Below, piece after piece: positions 50,166 to 61,100 of a stretch of DNA of 64,000 bases; position 1 is the stretch's first letter, and each line of letters starts with the position of its first letter. Position numbers and translations under genes: made by a program. Location: NCBI RefSeq assembly GCF_021018805.1, contig NC_086248.1, forward strand, positions 23,134,922-23,198,921, written 5' to 3'. The DNA is from Prinia subflava. Taxonomy: Eukaryota; Chordata; Aves; Passeriformes; Cisticolidae. Below the pieces are notes generated by a model. It made no database searches, was not told the DNA's origin, and saw nothing but the letters and a program-made list of their open reading frames with translations.

Positions 50166-50499
50166 TAATTTTTGGCCCCCCAGTTTTGTTTTTCAGACCC
50201 GGACCCAAGATGCTAAGCCTCCCGACCGTGCTCTTTTCATTCTTAAAGGTTGGGGTTTATCTGGATGGACCGGGTCCATTTTAAAAACATGTCTGTTGAT
50301 TTTGTTGATTATTTTAATTGTTTGTCTTGCTTTCGGACTAATCAGGAGATTGTTAATTAAGTTAGTTTTAAGTTCCACATCTACCCCCTCTCCGGCTGCT
50401 GCTCAGCTCGCCAAGGTCACGGCTCCTGAAGACGAGCTGAAGGAGCTTGAAAAGGAGCTTGAAGAAGAAAGTGACGGCGAAAGCCTCGCAGACGATTAG
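50128..50499 (+). CDS. Env remnant: short membrane-anchor ORF
   Basis: 123 codons from an ATG that overlaps the end of pol in another frame, as env usually does. There is no surface subunit, no furin site, no fusion peptide and no heptad-repeat ectodomain. Residues 41-50 are GWGLSGWTGS; residues about 51-72 are a strong transmembrane segment (ILKTCLLILLIILIVCLAFG), followed by RR and a basic stretch. The tail ends in an acidic, charged helix-like run (residues 99-123, ELKELEKELEEE). This fits the C-terminal anchor of a retroviral TM protein joined to the start of env by a large in-frame deletion. The frame is open without ATG back to 50032. It could instead be a new small membrane protein. 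Function unknown. Confidence 0.7.
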   Translation: MTCPLPISVTQINNFWPPSFVFQTRTQDAKPPDRALFILKGWGLSGWTGSILKTCLLILLIILIVCLAFGLIRRLLIKLVLSSTSTPSPAAAQLAKVTAPEDELKELEKELEEESDGESLADD

Positions 50500-50583
50500 T
50501 GGCCAGCTCAACCACCTCGATTCGCCAAATGTTACCTGGACTCTGAGCATCTGCCGGACCCCCCTCACTTCTGTTCTTTTAGT

Positions 50584-50601
50584 AAAAAGAAAACGGGGAG
50601 A
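50584..50601 (+). other. Polypurine tract
   Basis: A purine run (AAAAAGAAAACGGGGAGA, with one C) ending exactly at the 3' LTR. It primes plus-strand DNA synthesis in retroviruses. Confidence 0.9.
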
Positions 50602-51145
50602 TGTGGCAGTGTGTTAATTTAATCGGTTAGGCTTTCTATACTTTTGTACTTGTTGGGTTCCCTGTATCCCACCCCTCGATGGTTCCTTTGTTTAACTCAC
50701 ATGACTCCAGCACCTGCCATGCGACACACACGGTTAGCTGTCTGTCAATTCTCCCGCCTTTGTAAACCCCTCCTATTTTTCCCCTGATTAGTCCAAGCGA
50801 TGTTCTATTACACCTGTATCCCCTGGCAACCTGCCCCGGTTGGCTGGCCACCCCCTTTGTCCCCCCTCCAAATCCTTTGGACAAAAACCCCCTGCACCCC
50901 TCTCCCCCCGAGCAGTTTCGGGCTGAGGAGGTGTTTGCAATAAACCCTCTGTTCGTCTGAAATTGTTTCCTCCTTTCATTCCACTGCCGTCGAATCTCCA
51001 TCGCTCGCATAAGCCCCTGCCAGGCAAAGAACCCACGGGAGTCAGTACTGCTTTTGAGCCTGCAGACTGACCCCATACCACTCTGTCGCTGTGTCTGGGC
51101 CAGCGGTGACAGAGCCCGTTGGCTCTCTGTGAGCACACCGACGCA
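50602..51145 (+). repeat. 3' LTR of the endogenous retrovirus
   Basis: 544 bp, the same ends as the 5' LTR, with five substitutions and no indel between them: partners at 50741, 50748, 51054, 51055 and 51060. AATAAA at 50939-50944 would end the viral RNA. LTR copies are identical at insertion, so the divergence of 0.9 percent gives a rough clock. At an assumed 2-3 substitutions per billion years per site this is about 1.5-2.3 million years. Confidence 0.97.
50939..50944 (+). promoter_or_regulatory. Polyadenylation signal, 3' LTR
   Basis: AATAAA in the downstream LTR, the expected site for 3' end formation of proviral transcripts. Confidence 0.75.
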
Positions 51146-51151
51146 AGATAT
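51146..51151 (+). repeat. Target-site duplication, right copy (AGATAT)
   Basis: Identical to 43504-43509. The perfect match, with no rearrangement, shows that this provirus is still an unrecombined single insertion. Confidence 0.95.
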
Positions 51152-53235
51152 GAGGCTATAAAATGTAGTTTTTCCTTTCTAAACAGAGCACACAAAGCAA
51201 CCAAAGTCACAGAAAGCAATCTATATTGACCTAGTGTTATCACAAAGAGCACTTTCAAAATGACCCACTCAGAAAGCTAATGTTCTCTATGATACAGGGA
51301 AAATATAATTAACTGGAACCCTATAAAACATTCTGATAAATATCTGATTTGTTAGACTACTTCAGCAGGATCTATCTAATCAGAAGTCAGGTTCCTTTCA
51401 GAAATGGCTAAAACTGCCCCTACCTGGCCACAAAGCAGTGAGAAACAGACTATGTTCATTTAAGCATGAAGTGTCCATGGCTTCAAATAAGACCTGATCT
51501 TATGAAAAGGCCTTCAGGCTTTGTTTCACTGAAACAAGAGCAAACAGACGTTCTCATATGGCTGCTGACACTACTGAAGCCCCATGACATGGCTTGCTGC
51601 TTGACCTGTAATGTGTGATAAGAAGCTTCTTTTTACAGCTGCAGTGCCTCCAGATCACATTTAAGGATGATTGGGTTTTTTCCTTAATGAAGGCTGCTCC
51701 ATTTCACAGATTCTGTACCATCACAGTTATTCTGGCACAACAGCACTGGAAACTAATCCCCTTCCAAAGGAGATACAAAAATTCTGTCCAAATTAGCAAG
51801 ACTTTAAGACAAATAGAGGGTCAGTAGAGTGAAAGTCAGTGTTAGAGAGCAAATATCCATGGCTTTTTTATATACTTCACTTACTTTAATCTAGTCCCAT
51901 TGCCCAAATGTTCATTTGCAGGTGGACTTCAGCTTTCAGCTTTTATTTAATCTAAAATCCAATTCATGTGTACTAAGGCCACTCCACAGCATAAACTGAA
52001 GGAAGCAAGTGGCAGATGTCAGGAAATTAATTTCAAACATTCACTCCTGAACACTATGTCCATATTGTCCATAAATAAAGAAGAAGTTTTCCTGGTGGTT
52101 ACTACATTACTTCCTCTGTAAATCACATAAAGTCCATTGCATTATTCTCTGCTCATTCAAGAGCTGATATTTTTCATGCTCATATTCCAAGCTAACTTGC
52201 TTGTACTGGAAAAAGTCTGTTTCATAAACTTGGTATACAATAACATCAAAAGCAAATCAGAACAAAGTATTTTTTCTAAACATGAGACTACATGTCCCAA
52301 ACAATATTCCTAAATTTGCATCACTCTTGTAAAGTGATAGATATATCCATCATGCCATGGACAAGAAGAACTGCTGACACTTAATGCTATTTCTTCACGT
52401 TCTGAATTTATTAACATTATGTAAAATGCAGCATCAACCACTCTGCATAAAATTTGTTCTTGTTGGACATTATTAATAGAGAACATAAAAGTTCTATAGG
52501 TATATATATGTACACAATCCTTTAAACCATGGTTCACACAGCAATTGTCATTAATTTTAGAAGTCATCCAGTTGTATTCTTGGACAAAGCTTTGAGAGTG
52601 CAAGAGTAAGCTCACATGTACACAAGAATGATAAGTGTATTCCTTACAGTTTGTATTCACTAGCACAGTGCCCATCATTTTACGTAATGTAATTCATTGT
52701 AATGACTTCCAGGTAAATGAATACTTTAAAATAGAATAAAGCAGGGAACTTCAGGCTTGTTACAATTTTTCAGTGAAACTTCTATTGTTTGGGAGAGACT
52801 ATTTATGAAAGGTTTTTGTGGGATTTGTATTGAATGACACTCACTGGGAAATGTTTCTGATCTCTAATATGGACATCCTAGAAATACAGAAAGCAAAGTA
52901 GGCAACAGAAGCACTCACAATTTCAGGACATCTTTCAATGCTTCCTTCTCATAATACTTTTTTTAATATCTGCAACTATTTATTAATCCAGGGAGACACA
53001 AAAACTGTCATGACTCTAGAGGGGTGGTCTCCAGACTGGTTTGATTGTTCACTCCATCAGCTAAAAAATTCTGAACCCATATCCAGTATTTTTTAAATTT
53101 ATTTATAAATTTTATATGTTTACTCCTGTACTAATATATCACATATGTTATAAAACATACATGGAAATAGAAAATAAAAAGTATGAGATAAACAACTATT
53201 TTTAGAATTTATTTTATTTATTAATGGTACAAAAA
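51152..53235. other. Stretch with no recognisable gene
   Basis: AT-rich right flank of the provirus. No coding or RNA gene recognised; the frames are short and domain-free. Confidence 0.5.
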
Positions 53236-54040
53236 TCATAGAATCATGTAATGATTTGGGTTGAAAGGGACATTAAAGACCACCTAGCCCCAACTGTTCT
53301 GCCTTGGGCAGGGATGCCACCCACTTGATCAGGTTGCTCAGGGCCCCATCCAAACTGGCCTTGAACACTTCCAGGGATACGTCACCCACAAAGTCTCTGG
53401 GCAACATCAGAAGTGCTTCACCAGCCTTTGAATAAAGAACTTCTTCCTAAAATCTACCCTAGACCTGCCATCTTTCAGTTTAAAATCATCACCTTTTGTT
53501 CTGTCACCATCTGCCTACTGTAACAACTCCTTCCTTTACTGGGCCCTCTTAAGGTACGCAGAGGCCACAATGAGGTGTCCCTGATGTCCTCTCTCCTCCA
53601 GCCTGAACAAGCCCAGCTCTCTCAGCCTGTCTTTGTAGAAGAGCAGCTCTAGCCCTGTGATCATCTTTGTGGCCTCCTGTTGACCTGCTCTAACAGGTCC
53701 ATGTCCTTCCTGCACTGGGGCCCCAGAGCTGGATGCAGCACTGCAGGTGGGGTCCCACCAGAGCAGAGGGACAGAAACCCCTCTGTCACCCTCCTGACCA
53801 TGCTGCTTTTGATTCAGCCCAGAATACAGTTGAATTTCTGGGTTGCAAGCACACATTGTTAGCTAATATCCAGGTTTTCATCCATGAAAAAGCCCAAGAC
53901 TTTTTGAGCAGAGCTGCTCTCAGTGAATTAATCTCCCAGAGTGTGATCACGTGTGGGACTGCCCCAACCCAGGGGAAGCATCTTGCCCTTGAACTTGTTG
54001 AACAGCGTGAGGTTCTCAGGGGCCCACTTCTGAAGTTTTT
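53236..54040 (-). mobile_element. CR1 LINE, 5'-truncated, minus strand
   Basis: The 3' end is at 53236 (complement of ATGATTCTATGA). Going rightwards it contains the untranslated tail, the end of ORF2 and reverse-transcriptase-proximal sequence, up to about 54040, where the similarity I recognise ends at a T-rich stretch. It is about 0.8 kb, with frame-breaking changes, and inactive. The frames over it on either strand are fragments of this LINE or shadows of it. Confidence 0.88.
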
Positions 54041-55520
54041 CTTTTTTTCCTACACTCCAATGGATTGCTTTGAGCATCCTGACACATACATACACCCTAC
54101 TTTGGAAGCCATTGAACAAGAGCACTCACCTAAAGATATGAGTCTGAATCCTTTACCTGAATCTAAAGTGCAAGGACTTGGTTTCTCACAAAAACTCCTT
54201 CCAAGTAGTCTTGACATTGCTCTGATAGTTAAGATAGTATATTCCTTTTGTTCAAATTGTCTCACCACTAGCAGGAACATGCATTGTCATTTCAGCTGTC
54301 ATGAGTCTTGATCATGTGAAAGACAGCTCCTTAGAATTTCAGTATGTAGGAATGACATCTATATTCAGCAAAACTGTTGTTATCCAATAGAATGCTGGTA
54401 CTTCTATAAGAGCATCTAAGTTACTCTCAAATTATTCTTATTACCCAGCTACCTTTCATACATACTCAAATAACTCTCAGGCTTATTTATAGATAAACAG
54501 TCTTCAAGTTGCACACAAGAATGCTTATTCAGTCTTGTTTAAGCTCTGACATAACTGCCTAATACCCATTTCTAAGACCCAAATACAAAGTCCCCAAAAG
54601 TATATTAGTCTTTCTTTACTGAATACCTGTCTCTGCTTCCCTGATTTCCCAGATGCTCCATTCAAGTCAGTAATATGTGTGCAGAGTGCCTTTTCCAGAA
54701 ATATATGAACCTCTGTCTTCCCCAATGAGCCACTGATAACCAGGTTTAGCATGTGGGAAACCAAATCTCTGCCCATGCTGTGGTAAGCCTGAAAAATCTG
54801 TTGCAGTCAACAACACAGCTAATTTAGTCTGCTGTGATGTTAGGTTGTACATTTGTATAATGGCTAGCTCTTAGAGAACTCACATAATGGCTGGAAAATA
54901 GAGCTCATCCCCAGAGATGTGGGATTAACCATATGGCTTTCAGTTACTGTGAGGGGCAAGGTATGCCACCTGCCTTCAAAACTGATCTGCCAAAAGCAGC
55001 AAATAGTCAGAAGGTGGGCCAGGCTAGGTCTGGACCCCTAATGACTACACAAATCAGGGAACAGAGACATTTAAAGCTCTGCTTATGGTCTTGAGCCATG
55101 ACTTAAAAGTTGCCTTTTGAACAAAAAGCATTCTCACTGACACAACCAGACTTATCCCTGCTGGGTGTTCATCTGGTCCTGTGATACTTTTCACTATGTA
55201 AAAGTTCAAGATGCAAGGGAAGGCACAAAAAGTTCATTTATTCAGCTGGGAAAAGAAAATAATGTTCTTTTTAGTCAGTAAGTTTAAAGTCACCTAATAC
55301 ATTAATATGAAAACCTACTTCTAAGACCATAAGTACAGCTACCTTTTTAATACATTCTTGTGAAAACCCAGACATGATGCACAGTCAGAATTTAATTCTG
55401 GCAATAATAACATTACCTTTAGTAATCAATTAACACAATTTTACATTGCTGACATAAAACCATTAATATGCCTTGTCATTCCACTGCATCAGCAAGTAGT
55501 TTATTTTGCAATAGAGTCAG
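54041..55520. other. Stretch with no recognisable gene
   Basis: No recognisable gene. Beyond the CR1 end the sequence becomes ordinary AT-rich DNA. Confidence 0.5.
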
Positions 55521-55650
55521 TCTATATTATATAGTCCTACTATATACCAGTACTATGTATACTATATATATAGTATATATAGTACTATAGATATATATAC
55601 TATATACTACTATATTATATAGTCTATACTATATAGTCCTACTATACCAG
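55521..55650. repeat. AT-rich palindromic repeat with flanking direct repeats
   Basis: A direct repeat (about 30 bp, ATATAGTCCTACTATA core) at 55521-55550 and 55623-55650 flanks about 72 bp of ACTATATA-type sequence. It includes a perfect 20-bp palindrome at 55558-55577. Such tracts can form hairpins or cruciforms and change length easily. Confidence 0.85.
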
Positions 55651-56763
55651 TTAAAAGGAAGCTCACTCCAGGGCTATATTATTCATACAGAGTTCTTTCT
55701 CCCAATGGAGAGACAGGTTCCAGGCAGATCCTGGGTGTTCTGCCTCCCTCTTATGGATGCAAAATTGTAGAATTTTAATTCAAAAGACAGAAAAATGATG
55801 CTATTTAAAAATTAATTTCTGATTCACAAGGTTCATGTTGTGTTCACAACTCCTTTTCCTGGACGTTTGAGTAAGAAAAGCTTCATCCATACAAATGCCC
55901 ACAAATGATATTTCTGAATCCATAAAATTTATGTGTTTTAGTTTGGTTCTAAAACAATAATTATCTTAACTGGTAGTGGAGACTGCTTATATGCTTCAGA
56001 GGGAATTGAAAACAGTAGGGATAGGTTTTGCCTGACCAGTCACAGCCTGTATATGAGATTGTGTTTATGAATTCCTGAAGGAAGACACTTTTCTAGATCT
56101 ACACAAACTGAGCTTAATGTTCTTTGACCATAGCAAAATATTAAGAAGTATGTTTCAAACCGTTGGCACGTACAATGGATGTCATGATTAGGCAAACTGT
56201 GCCCTTCCAATAATAAATAATCCAGAATTCGTTCTCTGTCAGAGAACCTTGTTTACAATATTATAACGCAGAAAAGATTTGTTCAAAATACATATACCTG
56301 TGATCCTTTCTCGGGGCAGGAGCCACATCTGCTTCACAATCTGTGAAAATCAAAGAAATCCTTATTGCTGAGAAAACAAAAGTACCTATTGATACAGTCG
56401 TGTCTAGTTGATCTCTTGGATTTATGATGATGCTTAGTCTCACTGACTGCAGCAGCAGCCTTTACTGAAGAACTGTTAAGAAATCTAAAGTTAACACAAA
56501 AGCCTGGTTTGTCAAAAAATGAACACTGGGGGAACAGGAAAAACAAAGAGAGCAGGACAGAAGAGTCAGATCATTCTGCTTTAGCATTCTCCTGAGCACT
56601 CAGAGAGACAGCTTGCCAGTACCCCTGAAACCTAGACTTGAAACCATCCATGGGCCATATACAGTATCAGTGCAGATACAGCTGACTTTTTTGGACCTGG
56701 TCAGAGATATGTGTCACAATATGGTCTCCTCAAATTTTCATGGTTAAAAGTCAGAATTTGTTA
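55651..56763. other. Stretch with no recognisable gene
   Basis: No recognisable gene or repeat. It ends at the left target duplication of solo LTR copy B. Confidence 0.5.
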
Positions 56764-56768
56764 CATGT

Positions 56769-58153
56769 TGTTGTGGTTGCGGGGGGAGGTGAATTTTTCC
56801 AGGGGGATTTAGGCAGGCCAATCAGTGATCAGGTTTTGTACTGAGACTTAGATTGGCCACTCGGAGGTTTGGACATGCCTCTGAGGACACAAGGGGTTTA
56901 AAGCAGGACTCCAGGGGGGTTCAGCCTCTTTTAGGTTCTGGTTTCAGCAGTGGAAACATCTCCTCTCCCCTGCTCAGCTTTGGGCTGAGTGGGGGAGGGG
57001 AGCCACGTGGCCGGGCTCAGGAAAACCACGCGGTAGAACTGAAGTAAGCTGGGGCCCCGGGGGGAGAAGAGAGGGGACAGGACTGGAACTGAGCTGGCCC
57101 ATCCAGGATGGAGGGGTGGAAAACTGTGGAAGTGCCTTCCGTGTGTGCTCACCCCCCCCCACCCCCGCTCTCCCTCCGGGAGAAGGTGCCCAGCCACGTG
57201 GGACTTGCCCAGCCTGGGAGTGCCTGAGCCCGCACCCTGCTGGGAGCTAGAAACTCTTAACCCTTTCTTGGCAGAAAGAAACTTTTCTTAGACATTGATT
57301 CTCATGACTGGTAGTTTCAGAAGAGAGAGAGAAACAGCCTGGGACCGAGATAATAAAGCACAATTAGAAAGAACCCGATGGGCAGGGAATTGAAGAAGAG
57401 TAGCTTCTGAGCTAGACTTTTCTTGCATAATATTAGCCATAGACTGAACTCAAGCCTCCTTTGAACATAAACTGCATTTGGGTAGATACAGCTGCCCTTG
57501 CTTTTGCTACAGTGACTGGCACTTTAAGAGTGGAGCGAGCAGAGAAGAGAGGGAGAGGGTGAGGTGGCGCCCTCTGCCCTCAGAGGAGACCTGCTCTTGG
57601 AACCCTCGGCCCCTGGAGAAAAATGGGGAGAGCTCAGCATGCAAGTATCCTTAAAAGAGCCCTGTATGCAGCTTTGGTCCATAGACAGTGGTGAGAGCAC
57701 TAGACATGGAAAAGAGAGTGTCACCCTGGCAGACTTCTCCGGGTGGTGCCACAGGTGACATAGAAACACATAAGGGGTGGACCCGTGTTTTCTGAGGAGC
57801 AGTCTGTAGTGCAAGAGAGACTTCTCTCTCCCTTGCCCCTGAAGATTGGGGGTTTTTTTGAGTAGTAATTGTTTGATTTAAAACCCAAAGGTTTAGTCTA
57901 TAGAGAGCAATGTGTGAGGAGTAGAAACTGCAGGAAGAGAAGAAATGTTCTGAGAAGTTTTTATTTCTGTCTCTGTGTGTGTTTAAGAGTTTTCTGTCTC
58001 TGTTCTTATCTAATGTAATAAAGTTTTGGGTTTTTTTGTTTTCAAGATTTAAGCCTGCTCTGCTCTGTTCCTGATCACATCTCACAGTAGTTGTTAGAGA
58101 AAAAACATATATTCATGGGTGCATTAACATCTGGCCAGTGCTAACCCATGACA
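56769..58153 (+). mobile_element. Solo LTR, long (1.4 kb) family, copy B
   Basis: Plus-strand copy of the element at 18481-19855. It starts TGTTGTGGTTGCGG, ends AACCCATGACA, and is flanked by a perfect 5-bp duplication CATGT (56764-56768 and 58154-58158). AATAAA is at 58017-58022. A TTTAAAGCAGG-type promoter element lies at about 56897. The two copies differ by many substitutions, including CpG decay, and by indels such as an extra segment near 57020. They are much older than the class II provirus and are independent insertions, because their duplications differ. No internal genes. Confidence 0.9.
58017..58022 (+). promoter_or_regulatory. LTR polyadenylation signal (AATAAA)
   Basis: AATAAA before a G/T-rich stretch in solo LTR copy B, in the order expected for an R-U5 boundary. 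Confidence 0.65.
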
Positions 58154-58158
58154 CATGT

Positions 58159-61100
58159 TCTTTTTGTTTGCAATGTCACAGTCACACAGTAAACTAAAGT
58201 GGGATTTTTCTGATTAAAATATTACTCCAGCAGCAAGCCGCAGATCTGCAAAGTATCTAGCACTTGGATTTTTTTATCCATTTGCAGAAAATTAAATATG
58301 TGGTTTATGTCCACTTTTATGCCTAACATAACAGCAGCTATATCAAAATGTTGGTATAGATCTGGTCCAAGCTTTCATATAGTATTCTGCAGATGACAGA
58401 AAAAAGTCCCATAGAAATGTTTTCAAATAAACATAAATATTTATTTAAAGTAGTTACTCCCAGAACAGGTACTTTTTCCCAGAAATACTACCAGCAGTCT
58501 ATTTTCTGGAAACATCTTTGCTTTAAGTGGTTTCTGTAGTGTTTGCAAAAGCCTCCAGACATACAAGCCATTGAGAATACAGCTGAAACTGTGTGTTGTC
58601 TCACCTATAGCAGTTTGTAGTGTTGCCTGCAAACAAAAGTAAAAGTCAGACCAATTACGTCTTGAACATTACCTGTGTGACACTGATAACAAACTAAACT
58701 TTTCATTCTTGTATTTTTGTAATACCTCAAGCACAGGATATGCTTCCCTTTCAGGCTGCACCCCGCTCCTGACCTAGGAGCCCTCATTCAGGTTGGGATG
58801 ACTTTCACCTCCATCTGTTCCATAAGGTCAGACTCGCTATCTATTTACTTCATTTTCTAACATTTTCACCTTGTCCAATGCAAACTCATAGAATACTTTC
58901 TAAGTGTTCCAGATTTTCTTTCTCTGCCTTCAAGTTGCTGAGTGAAACTTTGATTTATAGCTCAGAGCACTGGCAGCCATGCTAACCATTATCTCAGTGT
59001 GTCTTCATGCTCACCCATTTTAGGAAACAGTTCTCTTGTCCTGCGCATAGACTGTAAACTGCTTAGGAAATATACACTATCTGAGACACAAGCTATGATT
59101 AGCACTCTTATGTGCAAATAGAAAAATAATATAGGATAAGAATAGTAATTTTTGTGAGGAACATCAAGATGAGAAGTATTGGTAAAAGACAAACAGTACT
59201 TCACAATGTACCACTGAAGCTTTTGATCAGTATCAACCCAAAAAGGAGAATGCCATCCACTAAGCTGGTAATACAGATGAACCCCTAAAAGTATCCTGCA
59301 GTCTTTTCATGGTAATTATTCAACTTAAATCAGGTAAACCTACAAAACATAAGGGGAAGGAAAATTCAAGGCAACATGACAGAAGAAACAGAGGTGGGGG
59401 GATTTCTAAAAAATAATTCTTTTGTTTATCTAACATACACTTTCCCCATAAGAAGTTCAATTTTTCCACAATGGTTACTCCACCTTTATACCAAATGACT
59501 TGGAATATAAAAAGCTCATTTAATACAGGCATTTTACAGTGTTTAAAAATTCATAAACTGTATAAGCCCACTTGCTGAGATTCATGCTAAATATTCTCCT
59601 CTGAAAACAGTGTCATACCTGCATAAAAGAAAATTGGTCATAAAATGGGGGGGGGAAGGTGAAAAAAAATATGTGTATAACTACTTAGAATATTTACCTG
59701 TCTCAACTTACACTAAAGAATATACTATAATTCAAAAAATTATGGAGCTTATCAGAGCAATACATTTTAAACATTAATTTCCATGAGACATATAGTGGTC
59801 CCTAACATGAAAAAGGATGTGCCACAATGCCTACTTGCCATGAAACCTAGTTTCCATATATGTTACATAGATTGTTCTACAGAAATAAAATAATAGATTC
59901 CTTGTTTGGTTGTGGGTTTTTTTCCTAAATGAAACATTCAGAAAATCAAGCATCCTTTACAGAAAACAAAATGAAAATAATATTTGAGGGCAGCATAAGA
60001 GAGGAATAATCAATGAGAAAAATTAGCAGCTGTTTTTTTCTTTTATTTATTATGGTAGCATTTGGGGACCTTACACTTGGATCAGAAAACCAGTGTGTTT
60101 GGGACTGTGCAAGAACATTGAAAAAAAAAACCACAGAGATGAAAACATTACTGTGTTCCTATAATCTGAACTTCATTGTAACTTGACTCTGATTTTATAA
60201 CACGTAGGTACACCGAGCTTTGTACTCCACTCAGAATGCAAAGCACACATGCACTTTGCAGTCAAGTGCAATTTTTTTGCTTTATTCAAGTTATAATAGG
60301 AAAGGTCTGTTTAGATGTACAAGCACTTACAAAAGCTTTAGATAAAAGTATCTCTCTTAGGTAATTCATAATATTTTTTGCATAACAAGATAAAGATGAA
60401 AGAAATTTGCTCCCTAAAACTGGGACAGAACATCAAGAAAGCAAATAGAATTGGTTCTATAAGCTGTCTGAACAATTTTTCATCATTAAAAGTCATAAAA
60501 ATCTTGAAAATCTCTGATATGTTCAAAACATCAGGGTACATTTTTGGAAGATGATATTAGAATAATTTCAGCTGTGGTAGGCCTTTTACTTTGTGATGAT
60601 ATAGCAAAACTATTGAAAAAATAATGGTGTGGCACCAGCCTCAATGTGTTATTACCTATGGACATCAAACTTGGTAAGTACAACTAAGCCTGGAGCATGC
60701 ATGATGGCAAAAATTTTTAGGAAAAGAAGAATGTAAACACAAGAAGTAAATTAAGAATTGTGTTAGACTGAAAACATCCTCCAGAAGTGTCATCAGGAAT
60801 TCTGTTTGCTAAGACATCTGCTAAAAGGAGATCTTGGAGCTTCGAACTTTGCCCATTCTGTGCCTGAGTGATTCCACGAAAACAAGATTCTCTGCTTAAC
60901 TATCTCAGAAAGCATACAAAAATTACTTTAATTACTTCTCAATAAATAAATATTCCATTTTTGAGCTTTTCTTCATGCTTGAATATCGTGACGGCAAATA
61001 CTGCTCTATCTTAAGTACCAAGTGCCTTCTTTTCCTTGTCTGTATAAATATTATTTTCAGTCTGGCCACCAAGGGGAACTGACATTAACTTCAGTAAATA

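Larger units (their letters stand above)
43510..51145 (+). mobile_element. Full-length class II (betaretrovirus-like) endogenous retrovirus
   Basis: A 7,636-bp provirus: LTR, primer binding site, leader, gag, pro-pol, env remnant, polypurine tract, LTR. The class is supported by the 6-bp target duplication, the Lys-tRNA-like primer site, the A_AAA_AAC gag-pro slippery site, a dUTPase-like segment before the protease, and the integrase C-terminal GPFDLVTWGRGYACV-type motif. The LTRs differ at 5 of 544 sites (43649, 43656, 43962, 43963, 43968 against their 3' partners). The pol frame has no stop, but gag has one frame break and env is mostly deleted. The copy is therefore young and defective. 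It could not spread between cells on its own, though mobilisation by helper copies is conceivable. Confidence 0.96.
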
